Notes under the pieces: model-generated
Databases searched by the model: none
The model's input: only the letters and a program-made list of their open reading frames with translations
Told to the model about the DNA's origin: nothing
Position numbers and translations under genes: made by a program
Assembly (NCBI RefSeq): GCF_030177755.1
Contig: NZ_CP126539.1
Span: 768,001 to 832,000, forward strand
Direction of reading: 5' to 3'
DNA: 64,000 nucleotides
Source: Devosia sp. RR2S18
GTDB lineage: Bacteria; Pseudomonadota; Alphaproteobacteria; Rhizobiales; Devosiaceae
Part shown: positions 7,536-16,012 of the stretch, one piece after another
Layout: every line of letters begins with the position of its first letter
Position numbering within the stretch: the stretch's first letter is position 1

Positions 7536-8501
7536 ATGAAGTTGAGAGCACTTAGCAGAAGTTTGTTGGCGGGCTGTGTGGCTTGCGTCGGCGTCGGTGG
7601 AGTGGTGGCGCAGGATCAGGAGCAAGAACCTGTATCGGCGACGATGATCATCTATCTCGATCCGAGCGTGCAGTTCTTCAATCCGGTTGTGAAGGGTGCC
7701 CAGGACGCGGCTGCGGCGTTCAACGTGGATCTGGATGTACAGTACGCCAACAATGATCCGGTGCGACAGAACGACCTGATCGAAAGCGCCATGGCAACTG
7801 GGGTGGACGGCATCGCTGTTGCCATATCCAGTTCGGATGCGTTTGACGACAGCATCTGCTCGGCCGTTGAGGCTGGCATCATCGTCATCGGCTTCAACAA
7901 TGACGACTTAGAAGGGGCGGATGGCAATTGTCGGCAAGCCTATGTTGGAATGGACGAGTTCGCTTCCGGCTACGAGCTCGGCACGCGGATGATCGAGGCA
8001 TTTGATCTTAAGAAAGGCGATACGGTCTTCAACCCTCGGGAAATTCCTGAAGCCAGCTTTGCTGTCGCGCGTGGTGGTGGCATCGAAAAGGCCATGGAAG
8101 AGCACGGCATCGAAGTTGAAACGGTCCGGGCCGGTCTGGATCCTGCCGAAGCGCAGAACATCATGGCCCAGGCCCTGATCGCCAATCCCGACATCAAGGC
8201 CGTATTTGGCACTGGTTCGGTAACCTCGACTGTCGGTGCAGGCGCCATACGGGACGCGGGGGTCGATGTGCCCTTCGGAGGCTTCGATCTCGCTGTCGAA
8301 ATCGCCGATGCGGTCGAGTCCGGTGCGATGTTCGCGACCATGGATCAGCAGCCCTATTTGCAGGGCTACTATCCCATCGCCATGATCGCCATGGCCGCCC
8401 GGTATGGACTGACCCCAACCGACGTGGACACGGGACAGGGCGCGTTCCTGGACCAGTCGCGCATCGGCACTATCAAGCCGCTTATCGGCACCTATCGCTG
8501 A
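7536..8501 (+). CDS. Sugar-type ABC transporter substrate-binding protein
   Basis: ATG 7536 follows GGGAGGAG by 6 nt and starts a signal peptide (MKLRALSRSLLAG, cleavage near VVAQ at residue 25). The mature protein is a type I periplasmic-binding fold (ribose/fructose-binding, Peripla_BP_4 type): a first strand ATMIIYLDPS, then YANNDPVRQNDLIESAM, and a hinge region GFNNDD. It delivers the ligand to the permease encoded downstream. Gene order resembles frcBCA or rbs loci, but the adjacent aldehyde dehydrogenase suggests a ligand other than a simple hexose. Confidence 0.92.
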   Translation: MKLRALSRSLLAGCVACVGVGGVVAQDQEQEPVSATMIIYLDPSVQFFNPVVKGAQDAAAAFNVDLDVQYANNDPVRQNDLIESAMATGVDGIAVAISSSDAFDDSICSAVEAGIIVIGFNNDDLEGADGNCRQAYVGMDEFASGYELGTRMIEAFDLKKGDTVFNPREIPEASFAVARGGGIEKAMEEHGIEVETVRAGLDPAEAQNIMAQALIANPDIKAVFGTGSVTSTVGAGAIRDAGVDVPFGGFDLAVEIADAVESGAMFATMDQQPYLQGYYPIAMIAMAARYGLTPTDVDTGQGAFLDQSRIGTIKPLIGTYR

Positions 8502-8602
8502 TCACTTGACGGCTCTGCCGGCGAGGCTGCCAGCAAGGTGGATCCACTTTGCAGGCAGTCCAAAAGAAGCGTCGGCGGAGCACACATTCTCCTGGACTGG
8601 AA

Positions 8603-9625
8603 ATGACCGTGACCGAACTCACCAATGTTCGCGCCGCGCCTCGGCGATCGGCTGCGGAGTGGCTGTATCACATCCTGAGCATGCCCGCGGGCGCCATCCT
8701 CTTGGTGTTCCTGGTTGTGCAACTTGCCTGCATCATCGCAGGTCTCCTGTTCCCTGACAGCTTCCGCTATCTTTCCCCGCAGAACATGGGGATCATGATG
8801 CGCTCCGTGCCGGTGCTAGGGTGCCTGGCGCTCGGCGCCGGCATCTTGATGGTTGCCGGTGAGTTCGACCTATCGATCGGCTCGGTCTACACCTTCACCG
8901 CCGTCATCATGGCCATACTTGTGGGCAACGGCATCGATGCATTCATCGCGGCGCCGATTGGCCTTCTCATCGGCGCTGCCATCGGCCTGATCAATGGTGC
9001 TCTGACTCTCCGATTTAATCTGCCGTCCTTCATTGTGACACTTGGGGGGCTGCTCTTCTGGCGGGGAGCCGTGTTACTGATCAACGGCGCGGTTCAGGTC
9101 CGATTTGATCCCAATCCCATGTTCAACGCCATGTTCTCGGGCACTGTACTGGGGCTCAATGCCGCCTTTATTTGGTTTCTCCTGCTCTGCGGTCTGTTCC
9201 ACCTGCTGCTGCATCGGCATCGCTTCGGCAATCATGTCTTTGCCACCGGCGGAAATCGTTCGGCGGCCACCGCGATCGGCGTCAACACGGCTCGGATCAA
9301 GCTCACGGCATTTGCCATAGCTGGCACTATGGCAGCGTTCGCGGGCATACTGGCCACGACCCGTGTGGGTAGTGTTCAGCCAGGCCAAGGCACCGGACTG
9401 GAACTACAGGCGATTGCGGCTTGCGTGATCGGTGGGCTGTCGCTGCGCGGCGGCCGCGGGTCGATACTGGGCATCTTCCTGGGCGTGATGCTGATCTTCA
9501 CCATCACCGACGTCCTGCTGCTGATGCGGGCGCCAGGCTTCTATCTCGACATGTTCATCGCCACCCTCATCGTCGTCGCTTCGATCTTCAACCACGGTCT
9601 TGATCGTCGGGGAGACGCGTCATGA
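8603..9625 (+). CDS. Sugar-type ABC transporter permease (RbsC/FrcC family)
   Basis: A 340-residue integral membrane protein of the branched-chain/ribose permease type (BPD_transp_2), with about nine hydrophobic segments. It carries the family's GEFDLSIGS segment and the late loop GTGLELQAIAACVIGG. It forms the inner-membrane channel. Its last codons overlap the ATPase gene (ATGA), showing co-translation. A TTG at 8549 with AAGGTGGA upstream would add 18 residues and is a credible alternative start. Confidence 0.92.
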   Translation: MTVTELTNVRAAPRRSAAEWLYHILSMPAGAILLVFLVVQLACIIAGLLFPDSFRYLSPQNMGIMMRSVPVLGCLALGAGILMVAGEFDLSIGSVYTFTAVIMAILVGNGIDAFIAAPIGLLIGAAIGLINGALTLRFNLPSFIVTLGGLLFWRGAVLLINGAVQVRFDPNPMFNAMFSGTVLGLNAAFIWFLLLCGLFHLLLHRHRFGNHVFATGGNRSAATAIGVNTARIKLTAFAIAGTMAAFAGILATTRVGSVQPGQGTGLELQAIAACVIGGLSLRGGRGSILGIFLGVMLIFTITDVLLLMRAPGFYLDMFIATLIVVASIFNHGLDRRGDAS

Positions 9626-10350
9626 GCCTTCTTGCTCTACACAACATCAACAAGTCCTTCGGTCCGCTGAAGGCGCTGACTGACCTCAGCTTCGAGATCG
9701 GCGAGAATGAAGTTCTTGGGCTGCTAGGCGACAATGGTGCCGGCAAGTCCACGACCGTGAATCTGATCTCGGGCATTCACCAGCCAACATCTGGGTACAT
9801 CTCCGTCAACGGCAAGAAGCAGTTTTTTACCTGTCGTAGGGACTCAGCCGATGCGGGCGTAGAGACCATTTACCAGAATACCGCCCTGGTGGATTCCCTC
9901 TCGATTTCCCGCAACATTTTCCTGGGGCGCGAAGTCACTAACCGGTTTGGCATGCTTGATTTAAAGCGTATGCGCGACATCTCCATGCAGGTGCTCGAAA
10001 GCGCCGTGCACATCTCAGGTATCGACTCGCCAGATAAGCTGGTGGGGGATCTGTCGGGCGGTCAGAAGCAGGCGGTCGCCATCGCCCGTGCGGTGTTTTT
10101 CAAGCGGCGCATACTGCTTCTAGATGAGCCGACTTCCGCCCTGTCGGTTCGCGAAACTGAAGCGCTTCTCAACCAGGTTCTGCAACTTAAGCAGGAAGGT
10201 GTCTCAAGCGTTCTCGTGACGCACAATCTCTACCATGCCTATCAGGTCTGCGACCGCTTCGTGATCATGAGCCACGGCACCAAAGTTCTGGACGTGGCCA
10301 AGGAGGACACCACAATTGAAGAGCTCACCGGTCACGTGGTACTGACATAG
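9622..10350 (+). CDS. Sugar-type ABC transporter ATP-binding protein
   Basis: A 242-residue single nucleotide-binding domain: Walker A GDNGAGKST, signature LSGGQKQA, Walker B ILLLDEPTS and the switch His in VTHN. Ribose-type transporters often have a fused double ATPase of about 500 residues; this single-domain form matches the FrcA subgroup and would act as a homodimer. It overlaps the permease gene by ATGA and ends the operon. No clear terminator is seen after the stop. Confidence 0.93.
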   Translation: MSLLALHNINKSFGPLKALTDLSFEIGENEVLGLLGDNGAGKSTTVNLISGIHQPTSGYISVNGKKQFFTCRRDSADAGVETIYQNTALVDSLSISRNIFLGREVTNRFGMLDLKRMRDISMQVLESAVHISGIDSPDKLVGDLSGGQKQAVAIARAVFFKRRILLLDEPTSALSVRETEALLNQVLQLKQEGVSSVLVTHNLYHAYQVCDRFVIMSHGTKVLDVAKEDTTIEELTGHVVLT

Positions 10351-10427
10351 CAACGGCCCGAAGAGACCTGAGCCAACGGCTGTTTGGGTTTCCATTAGCT
10401 TTAAGGCAGCTTCCATCCGGACACCGG

Positions 10428-10676
10428 TCAAAGCTGCGATTCCCTGCGAGGCTGCGGCTCAAGTTCGTTGTGCATGCGGGCCGCTGGGATGGGGAAGCTT
10501 TCGTCCGGAATGGCGGCGTACATTGCCAGGTATTCAGGAAAAATGGATGGTGCAGGAGGAGCCATAGCAGCAGTTACTGGTGGGATAGTGGTGGTCGTGC
10601 AGCCGGCAAGAGCCAGAGCGGCAAGGCTGGAAGCGCCCAGCATCATGTGCCGGCGCGAGATTGGTGTTGAATGCAT
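10428..10676 (-). pseudogene. Truncated L,D-transpeptidase-like lipoprotein remnant
   Basis: The 82-residue frame starts with a lipoprotein/Tat-like leader (SRRHMMLGASS, lipobox LALAGC). It continues into the segment PEYLAMYAAIPDESFPIPA, typical of the N-terminus of rhizobial YkuD-type L,D-transpeptidases. The catalytic domain (HG...SxGC(I/V)R) is absent: the frame ends in a non-conserved tail and the neighbouring ABC gene begins. It is probably the 5' relic of a cell-wall cross-linking enzyme. The family call is from memory of the N-terminal pattern. Confidence 0.5.
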
Positions 10677-10751
10677 GTCTTTGCAGCCTGTGGGGGTTGC
10701 CTCTCAATAGATCTGGATGAGGGTGTTACCGGCTTGAAGGCGCCGGCATCC

Positions 10752-11082
10752 TCACGGGGCTTGTGGTGGCCGGCACCGTCCCTCGTTTGCCAGACCGGCA
10801 ACCCCAATTGCATCCAGTTGAGTGAAGGTTGCGACTTGCTGCTCGAAAGTGCAGCTCACCGTCAGCGGCAGGACGCCAGTCGCCTGCTGGCATGGGATGG
10901 CATGCCCTTTGACCTTCTTTGAAAGCCGGTGCCTTCTGGAACAATGCGTCCGCTTCCGCGCAGACATCCTGATCGGCGACTGTCCAGAACTGCCCAGTTG
11001 CCGCACTTGCAGCCATGGTCGGCCCGGACATGGATGCCAAGCTGAACAGTGCGACAACGATGAGGATCAAGAGCCGGCTCAT
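10752..11082 (-). pseudogene. Frameshifted secreted protein gene
   Basis: ATG 11082 opens a signal peptide (MSRLLILIVVALFSLAS, cleavage near TMAA) and a plausible mature start (FWTVADQDVCAEADALFQKA). After about residue 57 this frame becomes unlikely. A neighbouring frame then reads sensibly: GHAIPCQQATGVLPLTVSC, then TFEQQVATFTQLDAIGVAGL, ending at 10752. The switch lies near 10915-10925 at GGTCAAAGGG. One indel would join them into a roughly 108-residue secreted Cys-containing protein. A sequencing error is possible. No family is recognised. Confidence 0.45.
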
Positions 11083-11299
11083 AAGCGATGTCTAATATAT
11101 CCAGCGCCGAGATGCGAGGTGACGCAAGATAGAGTTCGCGTGCGTTGCGCCGGTACAGCAGCGGCTCGGCCAACCGTGGTGTCGTAGTCCAAGCCTGCAG
11201 TACTCCGGTGGCTCTCCAATCGCTAGCAAGCGATGCCTATGCTCCGATCCCACGCTCCCGCTGATGATGGCGGAAGAAGAGCATGAGAACGCCCAGAGA

Positions 11300-11962
11300 T
11301 CACCCCGCTTTTATCGGGTAACCCCCGGCCTTCCACTCGGGAAAGCCTTCGGCCATGCGCCTGACCACGTACCCCCGTGCCCGAAGCGCAGCAACGGCCT
11401 GGTGCGAGAGGACGCAGTATGGGCCCCGGCAGTAAGCGACGATTTCGCGTGTGGTCGGCAGCTCCGAAAGCCTCGCCTCCAGTTCACCGGGTTGGATGTT
11501 TAGCGCGCCAGGCAAGTGACCGGCGGAGAACTCGTCGGCGGGGCGGACGTCGAGCACCGTTACGCTGTCGCTTTGCATTCGAGTCCGTAGTTCGGCTGTC
11601 GTGATTGGCTCCAATTCGTCCGGATCGGTGAAGTAGGCGTCGATGATCTCCTGAACAGCGCCGATGTTGTGGGCAGCCAAGTTTCGCAATGCGACGACCG
11701 CTTCGGTGATCGGCCCATCCTGCAAGCTGTAGATGATGTTCTTGCCGTCCCGGCGCCCCGTGACCAGCCCCCCTTTGCGGAGCTGCTGCAGGTGTTGGGA
11801 GACATTGGCGAAGGGAAGCCCTGTTCGCTGCACCAACCTTTCCACTGGGTGTTCCCCCTGCGCTAGCAGTTCCAGGAGCTCGAGCCGGTGCTCACTGGCG
11901 AGGAGGCGGGCCAGGGCTGCGAAGTGGCTGTAAAGGGCACGCTTGGGGTTGTCGCTTGACAT
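11300..11962 (-). CDS. ArsR-type regulator fused to a rhodanese domain
   Basis: A 220-residue fusion. Residues 10-95 are an ArsR winged helix (ERLVQRTGLPFANVSQHLQQ, then LRKGGLV). Residues 120-218 are a rhodanese domain with active-site loop AYCRGPYCVLS (C178, C183). In such fusions the rhodanese part is thought to sense or process sulfane sulfur or oxidants through its cysteine, while the HTH binds an inverted repeat. The gene is divergent from an MFS transporter, and a perfect ATTCAA-N8-TTGAAT repeat lies between them. It probably represses both. The inducer (sulfide, persulfide, chromate or other) is not visible. Confidence 0.93.
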   Translation of the reverse strand: MSSDNPKRALYSHFAALARLLASEHRLELLELLAQGEHPVERLVQRTGLPFANVSQHLQQLRKGGLVTGRRDGKNIIYSLQDGPITEAVVALRNLAAHNIGAVQEIIDAYFTDPDELEPITTAELRTRMQSDSVTVLDVRPADEFSAGHLPGALNIQPGELEARLSELPTTREIVAYCRGPYCVLSHQAVAALRARGYVVRRMAEGFPEWKAGGYPIKAG

Positions 11963-11976
11963 TCCGGCTCCGCTTC

Positions 11977-11996
11977 ATTCAAGTTCTGCGTTGAAT
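11977..11996. promoter_or_regulatory. Candidate ArsR operator
   Basis: ATTCAA, 8 bp, TTGAAT: a perfect inverted repeat 15 bp before the regulator start and 26 bp before the transporter ATG at 12022. A second palindrome, ATTCGAAT, follows at 11999-12006. The position supports autoregulation plus control of the divergent gene. Confidence 0.55.
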
Positions 11997-12021
11997 GTAT
12001 TCGAATGGAGCGAAATCTGCA

Positions 12022-13266
12022 ATGCGTCCAATGCACCGCCAAGTGGCCCTCCTCGCAACCGCGCAGGCCCTGTTCCAGATTGTCTCAGCGCTGGTAATGA
12101 CCATCGGCGGGCTTGCCGGCAGCATCCTTGCTCCGTCTCCGGAATGGGCCACCGTTCCTATCGCTGCTATGTTCCTGGGAACGGCGGTATCGACTGTCCC
12201 GGCCTCGATGTGGATGACCCGAGTAGGCCGCAAGATCGGGTTTGTCACCGGAGCCAGCCTTGGCGCCCTTGGTGGCCTCTCGGCGGCGGCGGGCATGCTC
12301 ACCTCGTCTCTGGCCCTCTTGTGCCTGGGCACCTTCCTTGCTGGCGCCTACCAGGGGTTTGCCCAGTTCTATCGGTTCGCGGCATCGGAAGTGGCAGAAG
12401 GGGACTTCAAGCCACGAGCGATCTCCCTGGTGCTCGCCGGAGGCGTTGTGGCGGCGGTGCTCGGGCCTTTGCTTGCCCGCTTCGGTGGGGAGCTGATTGG
12501 GTCGGCTTACACCGGATCGTTCCTCATCCTGTCTGTAGCGTCGCTGGTGGCGATCGGGGTTCTGCTCGGTGTCGATGTTCCCCAGTCGGTGGATACTCCC
12601 GAGGAAAAGGCCGCGGTTCGCCCTTTGACCCAGATCGTCCGGCAGCCCACCTACATGGTCGCCATGTTCGGTGCTGTGACGGGCTACGGCATCATGATCA
12701 TGGCCATGACCGCCACGCCGCTGGCGATGGTGCACCACCACCATGGGCTGGATGCGGCAGCCACCGTCATCCAGTTGCACGCGCTGGGCATGTTCCTGCC
12801 CTCGTTCTTCACCGGATCGCTAATCGCCCGCTTCGGCGTACTGCAGGTGATGTTCACCGGCATCGCCCTTCTCACCGGACACGTACTGATCACCCTATCC
12901 GGTACCGGCATCTACTCCTTCAGCGCGGCTTTGATCCTGCTTGGTGTGGGTTGGAACTTCCTCTATATCGGCGGCACCAACCTACTTACCCGCGCCTACA
13001 CAGTCGCCGAGAAGGGCAAGGCACAGGCTACCAATGACCTTACCATCTTCATCGTCGGGCTCTTGGCATCGTTGAGCGCGGGCGTCCTGCAGAATACGAT
13101 TGGTTGGCAGGCGATGAACCTACTGCTATTGCCGTGGCTAGCCTTCGCTGCTGCCGCTATTCTCTGGTTGGGCATGACAAGCAGGAAGGCCGTGGCTGGC
13201 GTAACCTGCCTCGACGTTGTACACTCTACGGCAGCTCTCGGGATGGCATTGTCGGAAGCCGAGTAG
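12022..13266 (+). CDS. MFS transporter
   Basis: A 414-residue protein with about twelve hydrophobic segments and the MFS loop 2-3 motif in degenerate form (TRVGRKIGFVTGA). ATG 12022 has TGGAGC 10 bp upstream. An ATG at 11995 is in frame but falls inside the operator-like repeat, so the later start is preferred. The transporter is divergent from an ArsR-rhodanese regulator, a pairing that suggests export of a toxic or sulfur-related compound. The His-rich stretch MVHHHHGLD around residue 237 could contact metal. The substrate is unknown. Confidence 0.88.
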   Translation: MRPMHRQVALLATAQALFQIVSALVMTIGGLAGSILAPSPEWATVPIAAMFLGTAVSTVPASMWMTRVGRKIGFVTGASLGALGGLSAAAGMLTSSLALLCLGTFLAGAYQGFAQFYRFAASEVAEGDFKPRAISLVLAGGVVAAVLGPLLARFGGELIGSAYTGSFLILSVASLVAIGVLLGVDVPQSVDTPEEKAAVRPLTQIVRQPTYMVAMFGAVTGYGIMIMAMTATPLAMVHHHHGLDAAATVIQLHALGMFLPSFFTGSLIARFGVLQVMFTGIALLTGHVLITLSGTGIYSFSAALILLGVGWNFLYIGGTNLLTRAYTVAEKGKAQATNDLTIFIVGLLASLSAGVLQNTIGWQAMNLLLLPWLAFAAAAILWLGMTSRKAVAGVTCLDVVHSTAALGMALSEAE

Positions 13267-13280
13267 CAAAGACAGGGTCG

Positions 13281-13811
13281 CTAGCTTAGATGGCGCAGGA
13301 CGAAGTCCGCTCGATCTCCTACCCCGACCTTCGGCAGGATGAACGTGTCGTACCCAAGCTCGCGGTACGCGATCAGCAGGCGGTCGTACTCTGCGATCGC
13401 CTCGGCCAGAGTGTGTTGCCGCTGCTCGTCGGTCACGTAGATCTCTGGCCAGGGAGGCGTCAGGAAAACCCTCTGATGGTAGCGGTCATAGGACGCCAGT
13501 AGATCCTTGGCGGAGCTACCTGTCGCATACTCAAGCGCCACCGCCGCGTCCACCAGGCCTCGGTCGAAGAAGACGCAGCCGGGTTCGTCCACCATGCGTC
13601 TCCGGTCCTCGGACGCGAGATCAATAGCTCGTTTGGCGAAGGCGGAAAGGTCGACCCAAGGCAGGGCAAGTCCATCGCCGCGTTGCTGCTCCTCCACGAC
13701 GCGACGACCCGGCTCGGATACGACGGCAAAGCCCCTCCGCTCCAGCTCTGCGAGGAGGGTCGATTTCCCGCCACCCGAACAGCCGGAAAGCACGATGTGC
13801 CGCAGGTTCAT
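13281..13811 (-). CDS. AAA-family P-loop ATPase/kinase-like protein (AAA_28 type)
   Basis: ATG 13811 gives 176 residues; one four codons upstream (13823) is equally possible. Walker A is GCSGGGKST (residues 10-18), followed by FAVVSEPGRRVVEEQ and a Walker B-like VFFDRGLVD. The pattern LSGCSGGGKST...EPGR is that of small AAA_28 proteins, P-loop phosphotransferase-like enzymes whose substrates are mostly unknown. It is convergent with the MFS gene, whose stop lies 14 bp away. Confidence 0.8.
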   Translation of the reverse strand: MNLRHIVLSGCSGGGKSTLLAELERRGFAVVSEPGRRVVEEQQRGDGLALPWVDLSAFAKRAIDLASEDRRRMVDEPGCVFFDRGLVDAAVALEYATGSSAKDLLASYDRYHQRVFLTPPWPEIYVTDEQRQHTLAEAIAEYDRLLIAYRELGYDTFILPKVGVGDRADFVLRHLS

Positions 13812-14290
13812 TGCATCTCGCATTCGATGTCTGCTGTCGGGGAAACCTACGGAGACTTGTAAGGACCGGGAAGGGGTCGGAAACCGCCACTCCACAGATA
13901 CCCGCCATGATCGTTCATTTTCCAGCCGGTCAGCAGGATCTCCAGGTGCTTCGGCACGCTTAAAACCCAACAGAGTCAATTACCCGCCGGTGCAGCATAT
14001 CTCCACGGGCAGTTCGCTGATCTGGCGCTGCTTATGCCGCCGGCGATGGCACTGAGGGTCGCTGCCAGCCAGCATAGGAATTCACGCGGCTCAGCGTGCC
14101 GGTTCAAATGAACGAAGCGATGATGGCCCAGTTCTCGACATCGGCACCGGCATCATGACCGGGGGAGGGGAGTGCGGTAAAACACAGCTTTCTTTGAAGC
14201 TTCATATTGGCGTGGTGTAAGAACGCCCGTGGATACGCTGGATGTAAGACGATTGCAGGACGTTATGGGCAAGCTGGACGCTGCTTGCAC
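13812..14290. other. Intergenic stretch, no gene seen
   Basis: About 480 bp upstream of the P-loop ATPase and downstream of the toxin gene. Open frames on both strands look like shadows (Arg/Ser/Pro-rich). No strong promoter, hairpin or RNA was recognised. Confidence 0.5.
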
Positions 14291-14674
14291 TCAGAGTGCC
14301 GACTGGACGTCGGTTTGCGAAAAATCGTCACCTACAAAGAGCAGGGCGCAACTGTGAGAGATTGCAAGGTCATAGGCGAAACAGTCGCCGTAGTTGAGCC
14401 CGGCTGGATGAACGCCCTTGCCCCAGCGTTGGTACGCGGCAGCAATGCGGCGGGCAGAGGCCGCAGTCACTGACACTGTTTCAAAGCCGAGACCCTCAAG
14501 CAGGGCGGCTACTTCCTCCGCAACGTTGCGCCGTCCGGCCACGATCAAGACCTCGGCTGCTGTGCCTGCAGATATCAGGAGCCGATCGGCTCCTTCGAGA
14601 ACTGTCATGCAGACTTCCGCTTCGGGCTCATCGAAAACAATTGCCAGGAGAGCCGAAGTATCGACCGTAATCAT
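14291..14674 (-). CDS. vapC: VapC-type PIN-domain toxin
   Basis: A 127-residue PIN domain, expected to be a Mg2+-dependent RNase acting on tRNA or rRNA. The first acidic residue is D5 (MITVDTSAL). Later acidic residues include those in NYGDCFAYDLA and FVGDDF. It starts four bases inside the antitoxin gene (ATGA overlap), the usual translational coupling. Length and motifs are complete, so the toxin is probably functional. Confidence 0.92.
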   Translation of the reverse strand: MITVDTSALLAIVFDEPEAEVCMTVLEGADRLLISAGTAAEVLIVAGRRNVAEEVAALLEGLGFETVSVTAASARRIAAAYQRWGKGVHPAGLNYGDCFAYDLAISHSCALLFVGDDFSQTDVQSAL

Positions 14675-14931
14675 TCCGGCATGCCATCATCATCACCGTA
14701 AAGGAAGTCCTGGCTGCGCGCGGCTGTGGGGCCAGGGCGTCTCTTGGCGGCAGCGGCTGCCCTGACCATTTCCATCAGTTGCCGCCGGCCGCGCGGTGTC
14801 GCTGCTGGGGCGCTCGGCACCAGCCGCGCTACGGAATTTCCATGGCGGGTGAGAATGACCTCCTCGCCAGCCTCGGCTCTCCGCACCAAGTCGGTCAATT
14901 GGCCTTTCGCCTCGCTCACCGGTATTTTCAA
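14671..14931 (-). CDS. vapB: VapB/Phd-type antitoxin
   Basis: An 86-residue Phd/YefM-fold antitoxin: MKIPVSEAKGQLTDLVRRAE, then GEEVILTRHGNSVARLVP. This is the classic N-terminal DNA-binding and dimerisation part. The C-terminal Arg/Ala-rich tail ending near DFLYGDDDGMPE would wrap the toxin. It precedes vapC and overlaps it by four bases. The complex normally represses its own promoter in the region just above 14931. Confidence 0.9.
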   Translation of the reverse strand: MKIPVSEAKGQLTDLVRRAEAGEEVILTRHGNSVARLVPSAPAATPRGRRQLMEMVRAAAAAKRRPGPTAARSQDFLYGDDDGMPE

Positions 14932-15694
14932 TTTCCTGCTCTCCGCTCACCTATCTTAAATGGTCCACTTGATGGTCCAAGTCAACGGGCTTGTCCGTGT
15001 GGTGCCGATGGTGGGACCCGACGGCGATGTGCGTTTTGGAAGTAAGGCCGCACGACGATCTCGCAACGCCGGACGGCTTCCAATTAACCAGCTGCTTGGA
15101 CAGCATGTTCCCCGGCACAAGACGCGAAATCCACTGATTGAGGGTTTGCGCGAAGGCCGGTTGAGGGTCGGCCAAAAGCCGACGGCCGCAATGTTCCACG
15201 CGCTCCTGCGCTAGCCCGCTGCAAGGCTTCTTCGTCCATAGCGAACTCTAAATTGGTGCCACGACGCTGGTGCACTTGACCAATCGGCAACCCATTTCAA
15301 TGCGCCGCCGCGGCGAGTCAGGGCTGTTGGCCTCCATCAGCCGGTCTCCCGGCACGTCCTGGATCTTTCGGTCTGATATGGGAGCTTCTTGCCTCTGAGA
15401 TCGGGCGCGTAATCGCGGTGTCGGGTGCGGCACTCCCTGAGCAAGCTGACAATGCCGGGGTAAGACCATGCCGAAGCATTGTGCTGCTCGTACTCGACAC
15501 CAAGCGGTATCGGCTGCCGATGCACCGACGAAGTGCCTTGAGGAGCTGGCGGCAACGTCAGCATGTTCCTTGTCAGGCGCTGAAGCTTATGGCCCCGCGT
15601 GAGATGCCCGCTCCCAGAGAGGATCAAAGGTCACCCATTGTGTGGAAGGAGCCGGGAGTTGCCTGGGATGGTATTTCCGATCTGAGCGGCTCCT
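14932..15694. other. Gene-poor stretch, possible gene debris
   Basis: About 760 bp with no intact gene. Minus-strand fragments look partly protein-like: NQWISRLVPGNMLSKQLVNW near 15100 and DEEALQRASAGA near 15220. They lie in different frames and may be remains of a decayed gene. It also holds one copy of a dispersed repeat (15507-15564). Confidence 0.4.
15507..15564. repeat. Dispersed repeat, copy A
   Basis: Matches 38666-38722: 27 of the first 34 positions are identical, including ACGAAGTGCCTTG, then after a variable core both end in AACGTCAGCAT. It lies in a gene-poor stretch. Its origin (old IS end or extragenic repeat) is not clear. Confidence 0.5.
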
Positions 15695-15928
15695 TCAATC
15701 TAGCCTAGCAGCAGTACGTAGCGCGGCATTGATGCGGTCCTGCCACCCGGCACCATCCTCCTGAAAATGCTCGAGTACATCACGGTCAAGGCGGACAGAG
15801 ACGAGCTCCTTTCCAGCCGGAACGGGCTTCGCCTTGGGCGCGGGATCGGTCGTTTTGCTTGTCGCTGCTTTGAACGCTGCTTCTGCGGTCTCGGTAGCAC
15901 TGAGACGTCTGCGGGGAGGGTGGACCAT
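15695..15928 (-). CDS. BrnA-like antitoxin (orphan)
   Basis: ATG 15928 gives 77 residues. The C-terminal part VSVRLDRDVLEHFQEDGAG, then WQDRINAALRTA, matches the BrnA antitoxin ribbon-helix-helix pattern (RLDxDVLxxF...G.GYQxRINxxLR). BrnA normally neutralises the RNase BrnT and represses the operon. No BrnT-like gene lies in the expected position upstream, so this may be a solitary antitoxin or regulator. The N-terminal 45 residues are Lys/Ala/Pro-rich and disordered. A longer frame to 16021 would read through a 20-bp tandem repeat and is not preferred. Confidence 0.75.
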   Translation of the reverse strand: MVHPPRRRLSATETAEAAFKAATSKTTDPAPKAKPVPAGKELVSVRLDRDVLEHFQEDGAGWQDRINAALRTAARLD

Positions 15929-15972
15929 CTTCGGCAACTTTGCTGCTGAGGAATGTAGATTGGGAACACTCC

Positions 15973-16012
15973 TTATAGGCCATAGGAGCTTGTTATAGGC
16001 CATAGGAGCTTG
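15973..16012. repeat. Perfect 20-bp tandem duplication upstream of the BrnA-like gene
   Basis: TTATAGGCCATAGGAGCTTG is repeated exactly twice. Each unit has a near-palindromic core (TATAGGCCATA). It lies 45-84 bp upstream of the chosen BrnA-like start, where an autoregulatory operator would be. The rest of the gap to 16278 holds no gene. Confidence 0.7.

Noticed and set aside
15337..15627. Minus-strand frame with QGTSSVHRQP segment
   Set aside because: The segment comes from the dispersed repeat; a similar peptide arises at 38565-38768 in an equally unlikely frame.
15973..16012. CRISPR-like array
   Set aside because: Only two directly abutting units without spacers and no cas genes; it is a tandem duplication.
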